Assembly: GCA_948890655.1 (NCBI GenBank)
Contig: CAQTYU010000001.1
Span: 186,001-250,000, forward strand
Origin: Christensenellaceae bacterium
GTDB taxonomy: Bacteria; Bacillota; Clostridia; Christensenellales; Borkfalkiaceae
Direction: 5' to 3'
Length of the DNA stretch: 64,000 nt
This document shows, in pieces, positions 17,649 to 25,528 of the stretch. A program made the position numbers and the translations under genes. Numbering within the stretch: position 1 is the stretch's first letter; each line of letters starts with the position of its first letter. The notes beneath the pieces were generated by a model. It searched no databases. It was not told the origin of the DNA and worked only from the letters and a program-made list of their open reading frames with translations.

Positions 17649-18839
17649 TTATTTTCTTCTTCTTAAAACGTCGCCGCTTTGAAGCGCGAACGGACAGCTT
17701 ATGGCGTAAATTTTCTGAACGAGCTTGCAGTCGGTAACCTCTTCCCCGTCCGCGAAAGCCTTTTCCACCTTGAACGACTTACCGAAATTATCAGTAGGGC
17801 TCAAAATTTCAAGCTCGTCGCCTACCTTGAACCTGCCGCGCATTTCAACCTGCGCAAAGCCGTCATTGAAGCCCGCGACGTTTGCGATATAGTCGCAGTC
17901 GCCCTTGGTCTGGCTGTCGGCATAGTTCACGGTATTTTTGTTTTCGCCCAAAGCGTAAGCCACGGTATAGTCGCGGTGGGCGGCGGTTAAAAGCTCGCGT
18001 TCTACCGCCTCGGAATAGCCCCCGTCCATACAGCGGCGGTAGGCGTTTATAACGGTTGCAAGATAGTACTCGGACTTCATTCTGCCCTCTATCTTAAACG
18101 AGCGCACGCCCGCCTTTTCAAGCTCTTTGAGGTGAGCGGACATATTCAAATCTTTACTGTTTAAAATATACGTGCCACGACCGTCCTCTTGGGTATCGAG
18201 CCAACCGCTGTCCGACTTATCGTCCGATTTGCGGATTTGGTAGTTCCAGCGACACGCCTGAACGCATTCACCGCGGTTGCTTTCCCGCCCCGCAAGATAG
18301 TTGGATAAAAGGCACCTGCCCGAATATGATATGCACATTGCGCCGTGAACGAAAGCTTCAAGCTCCATTTCGGGAACGAAGGCGTGAATTTCCGCGATTT
18401 CTTCGAGGGATAGCTCGCGGGCAAGCACGGCGCGGATTGCGCCCTGTTCGCGCCAGAATTTGACGGCGTACTTGTTGGTGAGGTTCGCCTGCGTGGATAT
18501 ATGTATAGGGAGCTTGGGGGCGGACTTTTTTGCCGCATAGAAAACGCCGCTATCCGAGATTATAGCCGCGTCGACGCCGACGCCATCTAAAAAGGCGAAA
18601 TAGTCTTTCATTTGCGCCATATCCGCGTTCTTTGCAAAGATATTTGCAGTTACATAAATTTTTTTGCCTAAGGAATGGGCAAGGCGCACCGCTTCCGATA
18701 TTTCTTCACGCGAGAAATTATCGGCAAAGGAACGGAGTGAAAAGTCCTTGCCGCCGATATACGCCGCGTCCGCGCCGAAGTAGAGCGCGGTTTTTAGTTT
18801 TGAGAAGTTGCCCGCAGGGGCTAAAAGTTCTACGTTCAT
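17649..18839 (-). CDS. Peptidase U32 family protein, TrhP-like
   Basis: 396 residues, PF01136-type. The N-terminus MNVELLAPAGNFSKLKTALYFGADAAYIGG and the cysteine-bearing block RCLLSNYLAG...GECVQACRW are family hallmarks. Characterised members (TrhP, RlhA) are not proteases but hydroxylate RNA; TrhP makes 5-hydroxyuridine at tRNA position 34 using prephenate. The TrmR-like methyltransferase just upstream, which would act next in that pathway, supports this reading, and aroA downstream supplies the prephenate route. Start set at ATG 18839 (frame open to 18875); the ribosome-binding site is weak. B. subtilis uses two such proteins; only one is here. Confidence 0.8.
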   Translation of the reverse strand: MNVELLAPAGNFSKLKTALYFGADAAYIGGKDFSLRSFADNFSREEISEAVRLAHSLGKKIYVTANIFAKNADMAQMKDYFAFLDGVGVDAAIISDSGVFYAAKKSAPKLPIHISTQANLTNKYAVKFWREQGAIRAVLARELSLEEIAEIHAFVPEMELEAFVHGAMCISYSGRCLLSNYLAGRESNRGECVQACRWNYQIRKSDDKSDSGWLDTQEDGRGTYILNSKDLNMSAHLKELEKAGVRSFKIEGRMKSEYYLATVINAYRRCMDGGYSEAVERELLTAAHRDYTVAYALGENKNTVNYADSQTKGDCDYIANVAGFNDGFAQVEMRGRFKVGDELEILSPTDNFGKSFKVEKAFADGEEVTDCKLVQKIYAISCPFALQSGDVLRRRK

Positions 18840-18879
18840 AAGTTTACTTGGTAAAAGCGGTTTAAATCTGCGCAAAGCG

Positions 18880-18948
18880 CAAAGATTCTTTCGCTACGCT
18901 TTGCGCCGTGATTATTATAAGATTCTTCGCTACGCTCAGAATGACAAT
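18880..18948. repeat. Two adjacent family A repeats
   Basis: AAGATTCTTTCGCTACGCTT at 18889 onward and AGATTCTTCGCTACGCTCAG ending AATGACA at 18946, separated by a GCGCCGTGATTATTAT spacer. Confidence 0.7.
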
Positions 18949-18963
18949 AAGGTACAAAATGAC

Positions 18964-19115
18964 GGCGAGCGCGGATATTCCTTGTTTAGAAACGAGCAAG
19001 ACAAGGCGCGGGAGGAAAACCCGGAAGAGCTTTCGTACCGAAGGCTGAAAGCCTTACTTAGGCGTAAGTACCTGATGGTTGCCGCAGCGCAACAAAGTAT
19101 TGCGAAGTTTAAAAG
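18964..19115. repeat. Repeat family C copy before the U32/TrhP-like gene
   Basis: Carries the family blocks AACGAGCAAGACAAGGCGCG, ACCCGGAAGAG, an expanded hairpin region (GGCTGAAAGCC, CTTACTTAGGCGTAAG) and GGTTGCCGCAGCGCAAC. Related copies are at 37080 and 47983. Confidence 0.6.
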
Positions 19116-19122
19116 CCAAGCC

Positions 19123-19791
19123 TTATTTTTTTGTGGACAGCGCTAAGCCGTTGCCTATATCGAGAACGATCGTGTATAAAGCTTCGTCGCAGGTTACGGA
19201 GAAAAGATACTCTTTGATATGTTCAACGAGCATTTTACGCTTTTTGGGGACTTCCTCTTCGCCCGTAATATAGCCGAACAACAGCACGTCGTCCGCAAGG
19301 AGTACGCCGCCCTTTTTTAACAGCTTTTTTAAGCGGGGCAAGTACTTTATATACTGCACCTTGGCGCAATCGAGAAATATAAAATCGAATTGATTTTCGT
19401 CAAGCTTTTCAATCTCATCGCCCGCGTCGCCCAAAATCGCGGTTACCCTGTCGGAAAGATTTAATTTATTGAAATTTTCTGTTGCGGAATTATAAAAGTT
19501 TTCGTCGCGCTCAACCGTGGTCAGATGCGCAAGAGTGCAAGTTTTAAGCATAATCGCGCCGCTTACTCCCACTGCCGTGCCTAGCTCTAATATATTTTGC
19601 GGGTTCAACGCGGACAACAATGTTTGCAAAAAGCAAAGCGTTTCGTCGTCGGACACGGGTATTTCTTTTTTAAACGCATTCAGCCGCAGAGCCTGAACTT
19701 CTTCTTGTATCTGCGGCTTGTTGAAGGGCGCGGTTTTGGTTGCCCGCTCCCCTTCCTGCGTATTTTTATGTGCGTAATTGAAATCGGTCAT
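19123..19791 (-). CDS. SAM-dependent O-methyltransferase, TrmR-like
   Basis: 222-residue class I methyltransferase of the YrrM/TrmR, COMT-like family. SAM-binding motif I is ILELGTAVGVSGAIML near residues 66-81; motif II acidic residue in TTVERDENF; the catalytic-site region FDFIFLDCAKVQYIKYLP near 137-153. Members methylate 5-hydroxyuridine at tRNA position 34, and the neighbouring U32 protein would supply that substrate. The start ATG overlaps the RNase J stop by 4 nt (19788-19791), so the two are co-transcribed and possibly coupled. A role on a small catechol-like substrate cannot be excluded. Confidence 0.8.
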   Translation of the reverse strand: MTDFNYAHKNTQEGERATKTAPFNKPQIQEEVQALRLNAFKKEIPVSDDETLCFLQTLLSALNPQNILELGTAVGVSGAIMLKTCTLAHLTTVERDENFYNSATENFNKLNLSDRVTAILGDAGDEIEKLDENQFDFIFLDCAKVQYIKYLPRLKKLLKKGGVLLADDVLLFGYITGEEEVPKKRKMLVEHIKEYLFSVTCDEALYTIVLDIGNGLALSTKK

Positions 19792-21683
19792 AATTCCACA
19801 ACTACGGGCACCACCATAGGCGATTGTTTCGTTTTCTTTAAAAGGTAGTTTCTGAGCGAACGCTTGATGGTTTTTTTCAGTTCTTCGACGCCGCTTCGGG
19901 AAATGTTTACGCTTTCTATGGCGCGGGCTATAACTTCACGGATTTCCCTGTCGTAATCGCGGTGAAAATCAAACACAAAGCCGCGGGAATTTACGGCTGG
20001 CTCGCCGACGACTTCGCCGCCGCTAACTGCAACCGAAACGACAAACAAGCCCTCTTCCGACAGTTGGCGCCTGTCCTCTATTACAAGACTCTGTTTTTCG
20101 TCCTCTATACCCTCGCCGTCAATAAGCCGCGAACCGGCGGGCACTCTTCCCGATCTTCTCAATCCCTTGGGGGTAACCTCTATACAATCGCCTATATCGG
20201 GTATGAAAACTCTGCTTTCGGGTAAGCCCAATTCCTCGGCAAGTTGGGCGTGCTTTTTCAAGTGCCTGTACTCGCCGTGAACGGGAATAAAGTATTTGGG
20301 CTTTAAAAGGCTGTGCATTATTTTATGCTCTTCGCGGCACGCGTGCCCCGAAACGTGGACGTTTTCAAGACTTTCGTAGACGACGTTTGCGCCGAGCTTA
20401 TAAAGGTTGTTTATTACGCGGTATACGAGCTTTTCGTTGCCGGGAATGGGCGAAGCTGAAATTATGACTGTGTCGTTTTCGCCTACGGTCACGAACTGGT
20501 TGTCGCCGTTTGCCATACGCGTTAACGCGCTCATCGGTTCGCCTTGGCTGCCGGTGGACACTACGACGATTTCGGTATCGCGCATATTCCTGATTTTTGA
20601 TACGTCAACCAAAACGTCGTTCGGTATCGTGATTTCGCCTATCTTTTCAGCCGCATCCACGACGTTGAGCATACTTCTCCCTGACAGCGCGACCTTTCTG
20701 CCGTGCTTCACGGCAATGTCTATAATCTGTTGAAGCCTGTGAACGTTTGAAGCGAACGTTGCGACGATAATTCTTCTTTTGGAGTTTTCCGAAAACAGCC
20801 TGTCCAACGTAGAGCCGACGACCGTCTCGCTCATAGTATAGCCAGAACGTTCTATGTTCGTGCTTTCGCCCATATATAAAAGCACGCCCGAAGCGCCTAT
20901 CTCGCTGATGGTTTTAAGGTCGATAGGCTCGCCCGCAACGGGGGTCAGGTCGATTTTATAGTCGCCGCTGTGAAAGACAACGCCCTGCGGGGTAGAGATT
21001 GCAAAAGCAAGAGAGCCCGCTATCGAGTGGTTTACGTTAATGGCGCGGACCTTGAAACAGCCGAGCTGGACGGTCTGCCCGGGCGTTACCGTGATTTCCT
21101 TTATGTCGTTCAAGCGGTGTTCGCGGAGCTTGTTGTCAACCAGCGCAAGCGTAAGCTTTGTGCCGATTACGGGTACTTTAAGTTCCTTTAAAAGGTACGG
21201 AACACCGCCTATATGGTCCTCGTGTCCGTGGGTCAATATAAGTCCGCGTATCTTTTTCGAATTTTCCAAAAGATAAGTAATGTCAGGAACGATAAGGTCG
21301 AAACCGGGGGTTTCATCCGTAGGAAAAATTGCGCCCGCGTCGATTATGATTATATCGTCGCCGCACTCCAACGCGGTCATATTTTTTCCTATTTCGCCTA
21401 CGCCGCCGAGGAATATGATTTTGACGGGTTTGCCGCCGCGCTTGCCTTTAAACTCAGCGTTGTTTTGAACGGGTTTTTTAGACTGCTTGGATTTGATCTG
21501 CTTGTTGTCTGCGTTTTTTGTCCGTTCGTTCTTTTTAGCCTGTTTTGCGCCCGCAGGCTTGCCCGCGTTCCGTCTTTCGTTTGACTTGTTTTGGGCGGGC
21601 TTTGCCGCCGTGCCGCCCGCTTTGTTCCTGTCGGGGCGGCGTCTTGTTAACCTTGTGGAAGGTTTTGCTTTTTCGTTTTCCAA
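19788..21683 (-). CDS. rnj: Ribonuclease J
   Basis: Metallo-beta-lactamase/beta-CASP nuclease with 5'-3' exo- and endonuclease activity in mRNA decay and rRNA maturation. 631 residues from a TTG start at 21683, preferred because CGGAG lies 8 nt upstream; the frame is open to 21719. The first ~86 residues are a lysine/arginine/asparagine-rich tail not found in B. subtilis RNase J1. The catalytic HGHEDH is at about 152-157, and the beta-CASP and C-terminal domains follow. Downstream gene overlaps by 4 nt. A remnant of the structured family D leader lies just upstream. Confidence 0.93.
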   Translation of the reverse strand: MENEKAKPSTRLTRRRPDRNKAGGTAAKPAQNKSNERRNAGKPAGAKQAKKNERTKNADNKQIKSKQSKKPVQNNAEFKGKRGGKPVKIIFLGGVGEIGKNMTALECGDDIIIIDAGAIFPTDETPGFDLIVPDITYLLENSKKIRGLILTHGHEDHIGGVPYLLKELKVPVIGTKLTLALVDNKLREHRLNDIKEITVTPGQTVQLGCFKVRAINVNHSIAGSLAFAISTPQGVVFHSGDYKIDLTPVAGEPIDLKTISEIGASGVLLYMGESTNIERSGYTMSETVVGSTLDRLFSENSKRRIIVATFASNVHRLQQIIDIAVKHGRKVALSGRSMLNVVDAAEKIGEITIPNDVLVDVSKIRNMRDTEIVVVSTGSQGEPMSALTRMANGDNQFVTVGENDTVIISASPIPGNEKLVYRVINNLYKLGANVVYESLENVHVSGHACREEHKIMHSLLKPKYFIPVHGEYRHLKKHAQLAEELGLPESRVFIPDIGDCIEVTPKGLRRSGRVPAGSRLIDGEGIEDEKQSLVIEDRRQLSEEGLFVVSVAVSGGEVVGEPAVNSRGFVFDFHRDYDREIREVIARAIESVNISRSGVEELKKTIKRSLRNYLLKKTKQSPMVVPVVVEL

Positions 21684-21721
21684 TATATTACTCCGATATT
21701 TTAATTTAGTTCTATTCACAA

Positions 21722-21766
21722 ATTTTATTTGCTATTCTGCGCTTTCGCGGTTTTGGGTTGCGCATT
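21722..21766 (-). promoter_or_regulatory. Internally deleted family D leader remnant before rnj
   Basis: In RNA sense: GCGCAACCCAAAACC (the 5' arm of hairpin 1, as in the glnN copy), then AAGCGCAGAATAGC (the terminal loop with flanks), then AAAATTTGTGAA (the 3' end). All middle helices are missing. Confidence 0.5.
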
Positions 21767-21805
21767 TAATTCATTTAATTATTTACTTTTTTTGTGAGTT
21801 ATAAC

Positions 21806-21913
21806 CCATCATACGTCACTGCGCGACACCTTCCCCTGTCGGGAAGGCTAAATTGCGATTAAAAGCTGCGCGGCACGCAAAGAGATTCTTCGGGCTATCT
21901 CCTCAGAATGACA
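21806..21913. repeat. Family B repeat followed by family A repeat
   Basis: CCATCATACGTCACTGCGCG, ACACCTTCCCC, GGGAAGGCT at 21807-21850 is a B copy; AGATTCTTCGGGCTATCTCC then TCAGAATGACAG at 21882-21914 is an A copy. Confidence 0.6.
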
Positions 21914-21949
21914 GAAGGGCACAATGAGGACAATAAAAGGTTAAAACTA

Positions 21950-21982
21950 AAAGACGGGGTTAATGTGTATACCCCCGTCTTT
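21950..21982 (-). terminator. Terminator of the repeat-protein gene
   Basis: AAAGACGGGG and CCCCGTCTTT form a 10-bp stem with a 13-nt loop. T-rich sequence follows on the minus strand. Confidence 0.65.
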
Positions 21983-21992
21983 AAATACTTTA

Positions 21993-24152
21993 TTAATCCT
22001 TGTTTACGTCCTTGACAAGCCCGTCTTCAATGAGTTCTTCCATAGTTTCGTAAGGATACATTGCAGCGTAATCACGCTCGGGAACGGGTCTCTTGATACC
22101 GTCGCGCTTTTCAAGCATAAGGTCTACGAGCCTGACCGCCTTTTTTACGCCGCGGGGGCTCTTTATCTTAATCATAGTAGGCGTACCGTGCAACGATTTG
22201 TTGTTTGACACGTCCTTTTGATGATATACGGAATACTCGATTTCTTTGGGATCTATCGCCATATAGAGGACGAGCGTCTTGCCGCGGATTTTGAAGCGGG
22301 CAATGGTTTCCCTTCCCTTATGGAAACGCTCTGCTCCCCAAGCGATGTTGGAGTTGACTTTACGGTAGCTCAACAGCGCGTTTCTGACTTTGCCGTAATA
22401 ATTTTTAGTTTCGTTAGAGCTTTGAATAATTCTTGCAATGAAGCTACGGTTATAGCGCATCATGTTGAGGAAGTCAACGCCGTTTTCGTCCTCTTCGCCG
22501 TCGTCGTCATCGTCGTCATCGTCCGATTTCGCCGCAACGACTACTACGGGTGCGGGTTGAACGGGTTCTTCTACAACCTCTTCTACAACCTCTTCGTATA
22601 CGGGCTCTTCTTCAGCTTCTTCAATAACGTCGGTAACCGTAACGAGCTCTTCTTCAACGGGCTCCTCTGCGGGTTCTTCAACTACTTCTTCGACTGGTTC
22701 TTCGCGTTCAATCACGACGTTTTGAACGATTTGGAGGTTTTGAAGAATTTCCTTGATTTCGGCTATTTCGTTGTCGATTGCGGTGAAGCGTTCGTCGTTG
22801 GTTCTGTAAACCTTTTCGCTTACGCTGTCGGACATTCTGTCAACGCCGTCCTCGTCGATTACAATCTCGTAATCGCTATCCTGCTGCGCGTTGATAAGCT
22901 GCTCTGCAACCTTGTCAGCTATTTCGTCGGTATCGAGTTCGGGTATATAGTTGGAGAGGGCGGCAGCCGCTTTATCTGCGATGGCGTCCTCGTTGATGCC
23001 CGCAACAGTAATCTTCTCGCTGATACGGGCAGCCATTTCTTCGTAGTCGGGCTCTTCCTCCTCTTCCAAGGCGTTCGCTTCGCTGAGCTTCTCCGCTACG
23101 GCGGTAGCTATTGCGTCGTAGTCGAGTCTGTCGATAATCTCTCTGGAAATGGATTCGCAACCTTCGTCGTCAACGATAATTTCAAAGTCTTCGGGTTTAA
23201 GGGAACCGACTTTGAGCGCGATAGCGTCCGCAAGTTCGTCCTCGTTGATTTCATAATGAGCCGGAGCGTCAGCGTAAGTTGCCGCAGTATAGTTCTGTAC
23301 CTCGGGAATTTCAATCTGTTGCGCAACCTTTGCGGCAAGATAATCGTAATCGATTTCGCCTGCAGGCGCGGTACCGAGCCTATCCGCAACAAGCTCGGCT
23401 ATTGCGTCGCTGTCAACCTCAGCCGTAACTTCGGGAACATTGATTTGCTCGGCAACCTTTGCCGCGATATAGTCGGCGGACAATTCCTCCGCCGAAGGAA
23501 CGACGATTTGCTCGGCAACCTTCGACGCTATATAATCGGGAGAAACGTATTCCTGAACGGGCAAACGGGAAACTATCTTGTCTGCGAGGTACTCGTAATC
23601 GATAGCGCGATCCGCAACCGAAACATTGACGGGCAATGCGGTAGTAGCGGCAAGCTCCTGCGCAGGCATACGCTGTGCGAGTTTGTCGGCAAGAAGGTCG
23701 TAGTCGATAGCCTGAGGCACGACGTCCTGAACGGGCAGGCGGGCGATAAGCTTATCGACGAGCAAGTCGTAATCAACGTCCTGCGTAGCGGCGTAAACGG
23801 GCGTACCGTTCGAGGCGACGGGAGTTGCCCTCTCCGCCAAAATATCGTTGAGCTCCCTCACCTTATCCGAAAGCGCGGTGAAAATGCTTTCGCTTTGCAT
23901 CGCTATCATTCTGAACTCTTGCTTTAAAGCTTCGTAGTCGGTTTGGATAGTAGCCTGAAGCTGACGTCCCTGATTGATAACGAAGTTAACTTCGTCCCTT
24001 GCGCCGGCAATCTGCTCTAAAGCAGTGTTGAGCCTGCCGTTGGAAATTCTGGTCTGGTTAAGAGCCTCTTCCTGCTTAGCGGATAATTCACGTTGCCTTT
24101 GCAGTATCAGGTCTGCTTTCTTCGGCGTCTGAACGTTTTTGTTATCTGCCAT
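21993..24152 (-). CDS. Large acidic repeat protein with conserved C-terminal domain
   Basis: 719 residues, not recognised by name. (a) Residues ~10-110 are a predicted coiled coil (RQRELSAKQEEALNQTR). (b) Residues ~125-420 hold at least nine degenerate repeats of the form (I/V)DYDxLADKxAxxL/I with a P-V/E-Q tail, such as DYDLLVDKLIARLPVQ, DYDLLADKLAQRMPAQ, DYIAAKVAEQINVPEV. (c) About 480-560 is a Glu/Val-rich, then Asp-only stretch (eight Asp in a row). (d) The last ~160 residues form a conserved globular domain (SFIARIIQSS, YYGKVRNALLSYRKVNS, RGKTLVLYMAIDP, PTMIKIKS) seen in other Clostridia proteins of unknown function. No signal peptide. ATG at 24152 with GAGGTG upstream; a GTG two codons earlier is possible. 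Confidence 0.85.
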   Translation of the reverse strand: MADNKNVQTPKKADLILQRQRELSAKQEEALNQTRISNGRLNTALEQIAGARDEVNFVINQGRQLQATIQTDYEALKQEFRMIAMQSESIFTALSDKVRELNDILAERATPVASNGTPVYAATQDVDYDLLVDKLIARLPVQDVVPQAIDYDLLADKLAQRMPAQELAATTALPVNVSVADRAIDYEYLADKIVSRLPVQEYVSPDYIASKVAEQIVVPSAEELSADYIAAKVAEQINVPEVTAEVDSDAIAELVADRLGTAPAGEIDYDYLAAKVAQQIEIPEVQNYTAATYADAPAHYEINEDELADAIALKVGSLKPEDFEIIVDDEGCESISREIIDRLDYDAIATAVAEKLSEANALEEEEEPDYEEMAARISEKITVAGINEDAIADKAAAALSNYIPELDTDEIADKVAEQLINAQQDSDYEIVIDEDGVDRMSDSVSEKVYRTNDERFTAIDNEIAEIKEILQNLQIVQNVVIEREEPVEEVVEEPAEEPVEEELVTVTDVIEEAEEEPVYEEVVEEVVEEPVQPAPVVVVAAKSDDDDDDDDGEEDENGVDFLNMMRYNRSFIARIIQSSNETKNYYGKVRNALLSYRKVNSNIAWGAERFHKGRETIARFKIRGKTLVLYMAIDPKEIEYSVYHQKDVSNNKSLHGTPTMIKIKSPRGVKKAVRLVDLMLEKRDGIKRPVPERDYAAMYPYETMEELIEDGLVKDVNKD

Positions 24153-24304
24153 ATTCACACCTCGTTTGAGTAAAATTTCTTTATTTTGTTACCTTTAAAG
24201 GGTAAGCCTATATTTAGTTTACACCCTTTTTTGCAAAAAGTAAAATTTTTAACACTATTTTTTTTATATATTTTCATTTTTTTTTGCGTTAATTAAAGCA
24301 TATA

Positions 24305-24374
24305 TGGGGGCTAAACTGGTTTAGCAGCTTCTCGGTCTCCACTTGCAAGAAGACCGCGACGAGCCCGTTTTTGT
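24305..24374 (+). ncRNA. Candidate small RNA with intrinsic terminator
   Basis: In the 400-nt gap between the divergent repeat-protein and tandem-HTH genes. From GGGGGCTAAAC it can form CTAAAC/GTTTAG (24311-24324), CGGTCT/AGACCG (24333-24356) and an outer GGG/CCC closure, then ends GCCCGTTTTTG. Local GC content is far above the AT-rich flanks. It does not match SRP RNA, 6S or tmRNA by eye. The remaining gap is AT-rich and shows no gene. Confidence 0.4.
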
Positions 24375-24495
24375 TAAGTTTTAACACATTTGAAGCGTTT
24401 TTAAGCTCATTTTACCCTTAAAAACAATGAAAATACACAAAATTTTGAAAAATTTCGGTTTTGGGTAATATTTCCATTTGACAAATCGGCAAAAT

Positions 24496-24532
24496 AACAG
24501 CTAAACTTGTATATTATACGGATTTAGCTGTT
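24496..24532. promoter_or_regulatory. Inverted repeat operator before tandem-HTH gene
   Basis: AACAGCTAAA (24496-24505) and TTTAGCTGTT (24523-24532) are perfect 10-nt inverted arms separated by 17 nt holding a TATATTATAC block. A TTGACA stands at 24478-24483. Two widely spaced half-sites would suit a regulator with two HTH domains. Confidence 0.65.
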
Positions 24533-24555
24533 AAACGGTTACGAAGGAGAACGGA

Positions 24556-25005
24556 ATGGGAATTGAAAACTTCCCCGAGATATTGAAAGAGCTTGTGGTT
24601 GAGAATCTTGCAAACCTTACCGACGTGAGCGAGGAATTGGAATGCGGGGAATCAACGCTTAGCCGCTACGCGACGGGCAGGGCGTTGCCCACGCTTGAAA
24701 TGACGGTAAGGCTTGCGGATTACTTCGGCGTTACCTGCGACTATCTTCTGGGACTTGACGCGGAAAATGCTTACGACAGCTTTAGCCCTTGCCCCCCTTT
24801 CGGGAAGCGGTTTAAAGAGGTTCTTACATATTATAAGGTTTCGCGGTACAGATTGGTACGGACGACGGGTATAGCGGAGTCCGTTATGCGATATTGGACG
24901 CAGGGCAAGACGACGCCTTCTATTGCAAACGTCGTAAAAATTGCCGAAGCTTTGGGCTGTACCGTGGACTTTTTGATAGGCAGGTGTTCACAAAAAATTG
25001 AATGA
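24556..25005 (+). CDS. XRE-family regulator with two tandem HTH domains
   Basis: 149 residues in two similar halves. Half 1 (about 5-72) ends LADYFGVTCDYLLGLD; half 2 (about 84-146) begins FGKRFKEVLTYYKVSRYRL and ends AEALGCTVDFLIGR. A proline/cysteine linker joins them. Same design as the protein at 3367. GAAGGAG lies 7 nt before the ATG. A 10-nt inverted repeat with 17-nt spacing covers its promoter and may be its own operator. A 47-residue gene follows after a family A repeat. Confidence 0.85.
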   Translation: MGIENFPEILKELVVENLANLTDVSEELECGESTLSRYATGRALPTLEMTVRLADYFGVTCDYLLGLDAENAYDSFSPCPPFGKRFKEVLTYYKVSRYRLVRTTGIAESVMRYWTQGKTTPSIANVVKIAEALGCTVDFLIGRCSQKIE

Positions 25006-25007
25006 TA

Positions 25008-25032
25008 TTCTCCACTGCGTTCAGAATGACAT
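25008..25032. repeat. Family A repeat, partial
   Basis: ATATTCTCCACTGCGTTCAG followed by AATGACAT, directly after the tandem-HTH gene stop codon. Confidence 0.6.
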
Positions 25033-25114
25033 AGGGAGCTTAGAATTAATTAGTCCGTATAAACACCGACACGTTTACCTATAATAAATAATAGAAAAAG
25101 GCGGAGGCTATTTT

Positions 25115-25258
25115 ATGGGTAAAAAGAAAAATAAGATTGCAAGACTGACCGAAGAACAGTACTACGCATACATTGCGGGGTTGAAAAACGACGCGGCATT
25201 GTTCGACGCGAACGGGGACATGATAGTCCCTGCCCCTTTTAATTCCAAAGAAAAATAA
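25115..25258 (+). CDS. 47-residue small protein
   Basis: Starts MGKKKNKIARLTEEQYYAYI and ends VPAPFNSKEK. GGAGG lies 7 nt before the ATG, TATAAT lies at 25080-25085, and a strong terminator follows 24 nt after the stop, so it has the full signals of a gene. Basic N-terminus, acidic middle (KNDAALFDANGDM); no membrane helix. Function unknown. Confidence 0.75.
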   Translation: MGKKKNKIARLTEEQYYAYIAGLKNDAALFDANGDMIVPAPFNSKEK

Positions 25259-25282
25259 AAGGATTTAATAAGAATAATCGTT

Positions 25283-25311
25283 GACGGCGGAGCATAATGT
25301 GCTCCGCCGTC
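25283..25311 (+). terminator. Terminator of the 47-residue gene
   Basis: Perfect 12-bp stem GACGGCGGAGCA / TGCTCCGCCGTC with a TAATG loop, followed by ATATTTT. Confidence 0.85.
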
Positions 25312-25433
25312 ATATTTTCCGCAAATCCGTCAGCCGCACCCTTAAAGCGCCGCCGACGTTTGTTGCTACTATAATATACGGTATAAGTTAAAAATAAGTG
25401 AAAGAGGATAAGAAATAAGGTGAAACTTGGTTG

Positions 25434-25510
25434 AGATTATTCGCTGTTGGCTCAGAATGCCACTGAGGGGCGGATGACATATGGGATAAAAACGAGCAAG
25501 ACAAGAAGTT
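25434..25510. repeat. Degenerate family A repeat and family C fragment
   Basis: GAGATTATTCGCTGTTGGCT, CAGAATGCCACT at 25434-25465, then AAAACGAGCAAGACAAG at 25491-25507, the opening block of family C. No gene is seen between 25312 and 25528. Confidence 0.5.
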
Positions 25511-25528
25511 GTGATTTTAAAAATAATT

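Noticed and set aside
22218..23927. 569-codon open frame on the plus strand
   Set aside because: It lies opposite the acidic repeat protein; its Asn/Phe/Val-rich product is the reverse complement of DYD/ADK codons and has no ribosome-binding site or family resemblance.
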